The translations under genes were made by a program, and so were the position numbers. The notes below the pieces were generated by a model. The model ran no database searches. It had not been told where the DNA came from and saw only the letters and a program-made list of their open reading frames with translations. This document shows positions 58,585 to 64,000 of a stretch of DNA of 64,000 nt, one piece after another (position 1 is the first letter of the stretch; the number at the start of each line of letters is the position of its first letter). Source of the DNA: CG2-30-58-95 sp964618215 (lineage in GTDB: Bacteria; Chloroflexota; Anaerolineae; Anaerolineales; Villigracilaceae); contig CAZTZE010000020.1 of assembly GCA_964618215.1 (NCBI GenBank), positions 5,046 to 69,045 of the forward strand. Direction: 5' to 3'.

Positions 58585-60033
58585 TTATGGCCGCCAATCG
58601 CCGCGCAAGAAGATGATCACATCCGCTTGAGCGTTTGGGTCATATTTGATCCGGATCTGGCCTGAGCCTAATCCCATCGTGGAGATCAAGTGACGCAGCG
58701 CATAAGGCTTGCCGCTGTAATCAACCACTGTTGTATACCCCTCTGCATAATAGAAGATAGGGAATTCAGGGTGATCAATGGTATTTGCGATCAATACCAC
58801 ATTCATCCCCTGCGCAGTGAGATAGTCACCCACATTCTGGGCCAGGCCGGTGATACCCGAACCGGTATTCAGCACGACCACACGCGCGGCTTCATCCTGC
58901 AATAACTGCGCCGGGTCGCCGGTTGCCAAGGGGCTTAACGCGCTGCCACCAAAAACCTCATCCCGCAATTCGCGGATTTTATCGGGAATGGGCTTAAAGA
59001 TATCCAGATTGTCGGGAGAAACCCCTATGGTCATCATGCTGTAATCAATGACACCCTTTTTGATAAAGGATGGAGGAATCTGCACGCCCAGGATACCCAG
59101 TCTGACAGCATCATCCAACGCGAGATTGGTATGGATTCCCGCGGAAAGCTCCTGATAAAGCGCCGGGGCTTTCGCGACCAGCGTCGGCAACATATTCAGC
59201 GAAAGAACCTTATCCCGGATCGCGAAGATGACCTGTTGCTGGCGATTCGCCCGATCAACGTCGCCGCCTTGTGTGTCACGCGAGCGGGAATAGGCCAGAA
59301 CCATGGGGCCATCGAAGTGGTAACGACCTGGGGGTAAATCGTAAACAGTATTATGTTGGCCGAGCGGGTCGAGCGTGATCGTTTCAGAGACCTCCAGATC
59401 GAGACCGCCAATCTCATCAATCATCTTCTCAAAAGCATTGAAATCAATTTGGGCATAATAATTAATTGACACACCCAGGAAATTCTCGACCGTTTTCATC
59501 GCCAGGCCGGGACCGCCGCCAGGCAATTTATAGGCCTCGCCCAAAGCATAGGCTGTATTGATCTTGGCATAACTAAATCCGGGGATATTCACCCACATAT
59601 CGCGCGGGATGGATAACATGCCAGCCGTTTTGCTGAGCGGATCAATCGTCAGCAGCATCATAGTATCCGAGCGCGGCGGGCCTTCCCCGGCAACCCAATC
59701 ACGATAATCCAGGCCGATGACCAAAATCGTGACGCGGCTGGCGCCATCCCAGGGTGGCGGCAATTGCACCTGGGGGGCAATGGAGGTTGATGAACTGGCC
59801 GGCGCGACAGGCGTGCCATCCGCGTTTGCGCCGGGCGTCACTCGCGGGTTGACAGCCGCAATTGCGCAGCTTGGCGGAGGTATGCCCGGCAGCGAGGTCA
59901 ACTGCCAACAGGCGACGAAGCCGCGCATGAAGATGAACAGGGCAACAGCCATTAGCAGGCCAACAGCTAGGAGGATCAACTGCCCGCCAGAGGGGCGCTT
60001 CAAATTTCTAAAATCAAATATTTTTTCGGACAT
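58585..60033 (-). CDS. LytR-CpsA-Psr family glycopolymer transferase with LytR_C domain
   Basis: 482 residues: membrane anchor (LILLAVGLLMAVALFIFMRG), LCP domain with VIGLDYRDWVAGEGPPRSDT, MLSIPRDMWVNIPGFSYAKI, INTAYALG and AYSRSRDTQGGDVDRANRQQ (the pyrophosphate-binding Arg and Asp residues), and a C-terminal LytR_C domain (RVVVLNTGSGITGLAQNVGD). LCP proteins attach secondary polymers to peptidoglycan; in this lineage the polymer is unknown. Confidence 0.92.
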   Translation of the reverse strand: MSEKIFDFRNLKRPSGGQLILLAVGLLMAVALFIFMRGFVACWQLTSLPGIPPPSCAIAAVNPRVTPGANADGTPVAPASSSTSIAPQVQLPPPWDGASRVTILVIGLDYRDWVAGEGPPRSDTMMLLTIDPLSKTAGMLSIPRDMWVNIPGFSYAKINTAYALGEAYKLPGGGPGLAMKTVENFLGVSINYYAQIDFNAFEKMIDEIGGLDLEVSETITLDPLGQHNTVYDLPPGRYHFDGPMVLAYSRSRDTQGGDVDRANRQQQVIFAIRDKVLSLNMLPTLVAKAPALYQELSAGIHTNLALDDAVRLGILGVQIPPSFIKKGVIDYSMMTIGVSPDNLDIFKPIPDKIRELRDEVFGGSALSPLATGDPAQLLQDEAARVVVLNTGSGITGLAQNVGDYLTAQGMNVVLIANTIDHPEFPIFYYAEGYTTVVDYSGKPYALRHLISTMGLGSGQIRIKYDPNAQADVIIFLRGDWRP

Positions 60034-60046
60034 GCTTATCTTTCAC

Positions 60047-60201
60047 GTAACTGCTCAGTCAGGTTGTCATTCTGAGCCGCTGGTGTTCTTCCAGCGGCGA
60101 AGAATCTCCTCCGGCTGGCTGGGAGACCCTTCGGTCGCACACCGTCCTGCGTTCGGTGCAGGGAAGAACGCTCCCTCAGGGTGACACCCCTGAGCAGTTA
60201 C
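60047..60201. repeat. 155-bp inverted-repeat element
   Basis: GTAACTGCTCAG (60047-60058) and CTGAGCAGTTAC (60190-60201) are perfect inverted ends; just inside, TGTCATTCTGAG (60065-60076) is answered by CTCAGGGTGACA (60175-60186) and the interior has further stems. It lies upstream of the LCP gene and has no coding capacity. The word TGTCATTCTGAGC-GAAGAATC is a widespread intergenic repeat in several phyla. Confidence 0.75.
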
Positions 60202-60205
60202 TCTT

Positions 60206-60784
60206 TCACTCAGCTTTCAGATAGACCATTCCCAGGCCGAGGCGCTCGAGCCCTTCCTCGGCCCAGAATTGCATGGCTAAAGAATCTTCTTCGAGCGCGG
60301 CGATCAAGCTCGGGATAGCGCGCGGGTCGCGGATGGCAGACAAAGCGCGCACCGCCTCCAGACGCGCCTTATGCGCGCCATTCTCCAGCGACTCGATCAG
60401 CGCCGGCACGGCCTGGCTGCCAATCGCGGCCAGGGCGCTGGAGGCCAATTCCGCGCTGACAGGCTCAGGGTCGGCGAGCAGGCGGATCAAGGCGGGAATG
60501 GCGTTCTCATCCGGGTGAAGGCAGAGGGCCAGGAGAGCGCACTGGCGCACCTCACTGTTCGAGTCGGCCAGGGCAGCGATCAGCCAGTCAGAGGGTGGTG
60601 CGGACATCTGCGCCAGGGTGCGGATGCTCCACCAGGGCGCATCCACCTCCGTTGAGTTCAACAACGCCTTCAAGGCCGGCAGGATCACGTCGCCGCGCCC
60701 GGCTAAATCGGATACGGCGGCTTCGGCACGGGCATCATCCCCACAGGTTAATTCAGCCAACAGGGCGGATAATTCATCCGTCAT
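60206..60784 (-). CDS. HEAT-repeat protein
   Basis: 192 residues made of five or six HEAT-like helical repeats (WLIAALADSNSEVRQCALLA, then AIPALIRLLADPEPVSAELA, AVPALIESLENGAHKARLEA and IPSLIAALEEDSLAMQFWAE). A protein-interaction scaffold; partner unknown. The start is 1 base from the stop of the Trm112-like gene, so they are cotranslated. Confidence 0.85.
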   Translation of the reverse strand: MTDELSALLAELTCGDDARAEAAVSDLAGRGDVILPALKALLNSTEVDAPWWSIRTLAQMSAPPSDWLIAALADSNSEVRQCALLALCLHPDENAIPALIRLLADPEPVSAELASSALAAIGSQAVPALIESLENGAHKARLEAVRALSAIRDPRAIPSLIAALEEDSLAMQFWAEEGLERLGLGMVYLKAE

Positions 60785-60785
60785 G

Positions 60786-61007
60786 CTATTTGATCGCTGG
60801 GGGCGGCAGGGGCAGGTCTTTCGCGGCTACCTTGACCCACTTATCTCCTTCATCTATCAGCATGACCGGAATAGCCTCCACGACCGGGTATTTTCGGTCG
60901 CAGTCCTGGCAGATCAACCAGGATTCCTGATAGAACTCGAGCAGCCCGTCTTTTTCACGGACACAGGCTGGACACCGCAGTATTTCAAGCAGTTCTTGAC
61001 TGAGCAT
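60786..61007 (-). CDS. Trm112-family zinc-binding protein
   Basis: 73 residues. EILRCPACVREKDGLLEFYQ and SWLICQDCDRKYPVVEAIPV hold the two Cys-x-x-Cys pairs, and IPVMLIDEGDKW completes the Trm112 fold. Such proteins activate methyltransferases; the bacterial role is not established. GGAG precedes ATG 61007. Confidence 0.87.
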   Translation of the reverse strand: MLSQELLEILRCPACVREKDGLLEFYQESWLICQDCDRKYPVVEAIPVMLIDEGDKWVKVAAKDLPLPPPAIK

Positions 61008-61110
61008 GATATTCTCCAATTCCAGACGGCTATTTTACCACGTCTACTGTTGCCAAGATTCAGGAGTTGCCAGGGCTCTTTGGGATTGCCGTGATTCGGC
61101 GGCAAATGTG

Positions 61111-61173
61111 GGACAAATTGGCAATTTGTCCTACACCTTACCAGCAAATGTGGGACAAATTGGCAATTTGTCC
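61111..61173. repeat. Two tandem copies of the GGACAAATT palindrome, 42-bp period
   Basis: Perfect palindromes occur at 61111-61131 and 61153-61173, joined by CTACACCTTACCAGCAAATG; a degenerate third unit starts at 61181. Same family as 52446 and 56985. Confidence 0.88.
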
Positions 61174-61228
61174 TACGCCTTATCAGCAAATGTGGTGGTC
61201 TATCGCGGAGATTCCCAGAGAGTCGTTG

Positions 61229-61265
61229 CCAGGACCCCGTTTTCTCGGAGAAAACGGGGTCCTGG
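61229..61265. repeat. Very strong hairpin (18-bp arms) downstream of vanW
   Basis: CCAGGACCCCGTTTTCTC (61229-61246) and GAGAAAACGGGGTCCTGG (61248-61265) are perfectly complementary. The same core recurs upstream of the gene at 63181-63213. Confidence 0.85.
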
Positions 61266-61273
61266 TGCGTCTA

Positions 61274-63151
61274 CTACTGGCACAAACCCTTCTCCTGCGC
61301 CAGCGACTGCGGGTTTTCGGTACCCGGCCCGTACTCGCAGATCGCCTGCCAGGCTTTGTAGTGGGTGGTGAAGGTGTCATTGTACAATACTTGACCCGCA
61401 CGCTGGACCAGGCGGGTGACGGTGACGTTCGCGCCATCCGCCGACCAGTCCACCTGTTTTATTTCACCCGGCTCGAAGTCAGAATTTTCCTGGAAGAGCG
61501 GATCGGGCGCGGGGACAACGTCCCGAGGTCCGCTGCCATACCATTCGACGCTGCGCCCGTCGCCCGTAGAATAGAATTTCCAGGTGATGCGGCGCGCGCC
61601 GACGTTGACGTAAGTCTCCATCAGCAGCCAGTAGGGTCTATCGTTGGTGAATTTAAAGTCAACCAGCGGGACAAAAACCGTGGCGTCCAGTCCGGCCAGA
61701 TTGGTATCATACCCATAGGCGTTCTGTTCGTAATAGTAGACCCGATATGCGTGCGCATGACGTTCGATAATTGGATAGCCCCCAAAAAAGGCGGTGCGGA
61801 AAAGGGTGGTGCTGACCTGGCACACTCCCCCACCGACGCCTTTGATCGTGCGCCCATTGGAAATGATCAAAGCTTCTGCAAAGCCATTTTCCAGGCTGAT
61901 ATCGCCCAGTGCCTCCGCCATTGAAAATACCTCACCCGGCGCGACCAGCAGCCGATGGAAGCGGGCAGAGGCGATCTGGATGTTTTGGATGCGCTCGGCG
62001 CTCGAACCGCGGAAATAGGCCGTTTGTTCAGCGACCAACTCGGTGATGCCCAGAGATTGGGCGGTGGCGTCGTCCCCCACGGCTGGCGGGGTATAGATCA
62101 GCGCCAGGGGTATGTTATGTTCGCCCTGCAATGCCTGCTGCTGAATGGCCGCGAGGCTCCCGCCCACATCCAAACTGCGGCCGATGACCGCAGACTGGTA
62201 CAAATCCAATTGCCGGGTTTCATCGTTGAAGATGAAACGGGCGTTTTCGGGATTCCGCTCCAGGCTGGCGGTCAGTCCTTCCAAGAAAGGCCGCAATGCG
62301 ATTGCGTTCAGCGAAAGCTGATACTGCGCGCCGCCACCTTCGGCCGGAACACGCTCAACGAGGAGCATGTTCGCCAGGGCTTGGACATTCACCTCCCACG
62401 GGCCGGGATCGCCGCTCTGCATATCCGCGAGGCTCAAAACCAGCGGAGCGCTGAGAATTTGGCGGGCGGCCGCAGCCTGGGGGCTGGCGTCCAGGATTTG
62501 CGGGGCCTGCGCTGCGACGATCAGCGGCACCTCCCCATCCTGGAAGGATTGCAACTGCGCCATAAGGTTGGCCAGGGTTGCGTCCACATCCAGTAAACGG
62601 CCAACCTGTCCGGGCGTATCGTTGACCTGCGTCCCCTGAATAGTCAGGCTGGCCTCGACGACCGGTATGTCAATCTGGGCGGCGATAGCCTGCAGATATT
62701 CGTAAGCCACACGTCCATCGAACAGGATCACCGGCGGGAGGTTCACGTTTCTCTGCCAGGCGTTGACCTGGGAGGTCAGGCTGTCGAACAACCCGCCGCT
62801 ACGTCCAATCCGATATGCGGACTGGAGGCTGGCGCCCAGGTCGAATACCATGCCAAGTTGAGCCGGGGCTGCCACCCAGACTTTATCGCCATCCCGGAAG
62901 AGTATCCGGCCGGTGTACGGATAGGTCAGGTTTTGATTGAGCTTCAGGGCGGCTTCTTCGGGTGTCAGGGCGGATATATCCACGCCGCCGACCGAGACGC
63001 CGGGCAGGATTTTCCCGGAGTACCATAATTGGTAACCGCCGGTGAGCGCGCCGACCGAGAGGAGGAAGAGCAGCACGCCGCCCAGCAGGGCAGCCAGGAT
63101 TTGGGGCAAAAGGCTCGTTCGCCGGGGAAGAGGGTAAGAAGCTGAAGTCAT
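61274..63151 (-). CDS. VanW-family cell wall protein
   Basis: 625 residues: N-terminal membrane segment (ILAALLGGVLLFLLSVGALT), peptidoglycan-binding-like (PG_binding_4) domains over the first 380 residues, then the VanW domain with FSMAEALGDISLENGFAEAL, GVGGGVCQVSTTLFRTAFFG and ERHAHAYRVYYYEQNAYGYD, and a C-terminal beta domain. VanW proteins are surface proteins linked to peptidoglycan; the reaction is not established. The gene is bracketed by two related hairpins. Confidence 0.9.
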   Translation of the reverse strand: MTSASYPLPRRTSLLPQILAALLGGVLLFLLSVGALTGGYQLWYSGKILPGVSVGGVDISALTPEEAALKLNQNLTYPYTGRILFRDGDKVWVAAPAQLGMVFDLGASLQSAYRIGRSGGLFDSLTSQVNAWQRNVNLPPVILFDGRVAYEYLQAIAAQIDIPVVEASLTIQGTQVNDTPGQVGRLLDVDATLANLMAQLQSFQDGEVPLIVAAQAPQILDASPQAAAARQILSAPLVLSLADMQSGDPGPWEVNVQALANMLLVERVPAEGGGAQYQLSLNAIALRPFLEGLTASLERNPENARFIFNDETRQLDLYQSAVIGRSLDVGGSLAAIQQQALQGEHNIPLALIYTPPAVGDDATAQSLGITELVAEQTAYFRGSSAERIQNIQIASARFHRLLVAPGEVFSMAEALGDISLENGFAEALIISNGRTIKGVGGGVCQVSTTLFRTAFFGGYPIIERHAHAYRVYYYEQNAYGYDTNLAGLDATVFVPLVDFKFTNDRPYWLLMETYVNVGARRITWKFYSTGDGRSVEWYGSGPRDVVPAPDPLFQENSDFEPGEIKQVDWSADGANVTVTRLVQRAGQVLYNDTFTTHYKAWQAICEYGPGTENPQSLAQEKGLCQ

Positions 63152-63180
63152 TGTCGGAGATTATACCTTTTCTTGCAGTA

Positions 63181-63213
63181 AGGAACCCGTTTTCTCGGAG
63201 AAAACGGGTTCCT
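63181..63213. repeat. Strong hairpin (16-bp arms) upstream of vanW
   Basis: AGGAACCCGTTTTCTC (63181-63196) and GAGAAAACGGGTTCCT (63198-63213) are perfectly complementary and share the CCCGTTTTCTC core with 61229-61265. Confidence 0.85.
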
Positions 63214-63237
63214 AATTCAAGTAATAGACGCACCGCC

Positions 63238-63849
63238 TCAATTTTGGTTCCGCCTCAGCCGAAGGCCGGGGATCAGCATGGGTGTGAGGGATTGATAGGC
63301 CAGATATTGGGCGCCAAATTCACGGCGGAGTTTGCGCTCCTCGAAGTACGCGCCGATAATGATGTAAACCGTCAGGCTGATGTTGATCGCCAGCAGATTG
63401 AGCGTCATGTAAGGCATCAACCAGATGAAGGCCAGCCCGGCGGTATAGAGCGGATGGCGCACGTAGCGATATAGTCCAGTAGTCACCAGTCTCATAGTCT
63501 CTGGTCTGGCGGTTTTGCGTACCACCAACTGGCGCAAACCCAGGAACTCCCAGGCATCGGTTTGACGGAAAGCGATGATCAGGGCGATCACGGCCAATAC
63601 CTGCCCCGCCAGCGGCAGGATGAACCACGGAAATGGAATGGCGTACAGCGCCCGGTCGGGGGTGAGGGCGGAGATCGCCAGGATTGGCGCAAAACTGATG
63701 ATAGTGAAGAGATTGTACGCCAGGCGGTAAAAGCGTCGCTCGACCGCGCCGAAAAACCGCTGCGTCAGTTTTTTGGCGCTATGCGAGGCGAGGAGGGAGT
63801 GGAGTAGACCCCAGAGGAGAAGGGATAGGATAAGCCAGAAAATGTTCAT
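63238..63849 (-). CDS. Membrane methyltransferase of the isoprenylcysteine-methyltransferase / NnrU-like group
   Basis: 203 residues with about five membrane segments. The C-terminal motif LVTTGLYRYVRHPLYTAGLA, then EERKLRREFGAQYLAYQ is the cofactor-binding signature of ICMT/PEMT-type membrane methyltransferases. The substrate in bacteria is unknown. The start is placed at 63849: GGAGG lies 7 bases upstream inside repeat copy B, and the 14 codons before it are translated repeat, just as at tetR. Confidence 0.83.
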   Translation of the reverse strand: MNIFWLILSLLLWGLLHSLLASHSAKKLTQRFFGAVERRFYRLAYNLFTIISFAPILAISALTPDRALYAIPFPWFILPLAGQVLAVIALIIAFRQTDAWEFLGLRQLVVRKTARPETMRLVTTGLYRYVRHPLYTAGLAFIWLMPYMTLNLLAINISLTVYIIIGAYFEERKLRREFGAQYLAYQSLTPMLIPGLRLRRNQN

Positions 63850-63852
63850 TAC

Positions 63853-63923
63853 GCGGCCTCCAGCCGCAACCAAAGCATGTCGGATTGGCAATCCGACCTA
63901 CATATTGCGCGGATCGCGCAAAT
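63853..63923 (-). repeat. Dispersed palindromic repeat, copy B (ATTGCCAAT core); donates an RBS
   Basis: On the minus strand it reads like copy A (551-621): GCGCGATCCGCGC, then CGGATTGCCAATCCG, then GGTTGCGGCTGGAGGCCGC. It abuts the methyltransferase gene and supplies its GGAGG. Confidence 0.8.
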
Positions 63924-63945
63924 GTTGTTGGTAATACTCCATAAT

Positions 63946-64000
63946 GCGGCTTCCAGCCGCAACCGAAGTAAGTCGGATTGGCAATCCGACCATAGGTATC
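63946..64000 (-). repeat. Dispersed palindromic repeat, copy C (cut by the window end)
   Basis: GCGGCTGGAAGCCGC and CGGATTGCCAATCCG are present in the same order as in copies A and B. Between copies C and B a 14-codon frame (MEYYQQHLRDPRNM) exists but is probably chance. Confidence 0.7.

Noticed and set aside
63909..63953. 14-codon peptide frame between repeat copies C and B
   Set aside because: It has a start near a GGAAG word but is too short to support and consists largely of repeat sequence.

Overview
The window looks like a contiguous piece of a Chloroflexota chromosome, most likely class Anaerolineae. This placement is inference from gene content: a SUF operon with SufU and a SufR-type repressor, a group 3b-type NiFe hydrogenase, paired GlnRS and GluRS, an mreBCD-mrdA-minCDE-rodA cluster, VanW, LCP and multi-GAF SpoIIE proteins, and many palindromic intergenic repeats. 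There is no phage, transposase, rRNA operon or CRISPR array. Coding is dense and moderately GC-rich.

Layout. 1-8.4 kb: the N-terminal part of a membrane protein, then a TetR-regulated fatty-acid beta-oxidation operon (two acyl-CoA dehydrogenases, a FadN-like fusion, a thiolase, an SCP2 protein) interrupted by a four-helix-bundle gene set between inverted degenerate repeats. 8.4-9.4 kb: a DUF433/DUF5615-type toxin-antitoxin pair and a MITE-like element. 9.4-18 kb: SUF iron-sulfur assembly, with divergent sufR-sufT and sufC-sufB-sufD-(small protein)-sufS-sufU-Rieske; sufB carries a 403-residue intein. 18-23.1 kb: hydrogenase operon on the minus strand (cNMP-binding protein, HydB, HydG, HydD, HydA, maturation protease). 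23.3-32 kb: hisS with tRNA-His, ParA with a Cys/His-motif protein, a ZIP transporter, a zinc-ribbon membrane protein, an ornithine cyclodeaminase-like enzyme, a lipoprotein and uvrB. 32.2-37.7 kb: a defence-like stretch with two Phd/PIN modules around a dodecin and a 1117-residue TIR-STAND-TPR protein. 37.8-40.2 kb: two paralogous secreted proteins with matching direct-repeat promoters on either side of an alpha/beta hydrolase. 40.6-44.8 kb: tRNA-Gln, glnS, a third toxin-antitoxin pair with its own operator, and gltX. 44.8-52.4 kb: cell shape and division genes. 52.4-57 kb: a 72-bp tandem palindrome array, then a STAS / serine-kinase / GAF-SpoIIE partner-switching operon. 57-64 kb: SRP RNA, two tandem paralogous membrane proteins, LCP, HEAT-repeat, Trm112-like and VanW proteins, and a membrane methyltransferase.

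How the parts work together. The beta-oxidation genes form a nearly complete cycle whose regulator has a perfect 16-bp operator at its own promoter. The SUF genes build Fe-S clusters and are probably self-limited by SufR through a shared divergent promoter. The minus-strand block from 52.4 to 44.8 kb builds the elongation machinery and positions the septum. Several repeat families (palindromes with an ATTGCCAAT core, hairpins, and short 'word' repeats) fill the gaps and in two places supply the ribosome binding site of the next gene. The most unusual items are the SufB intein, the TIR-STAND-TPR region with a truncated duplicate of its own 3' end, the paired dehydrogenases of which one lacks the catalytic glutamate, and the twin OmpR/PhoB-like promoters of the secreted paralogs.
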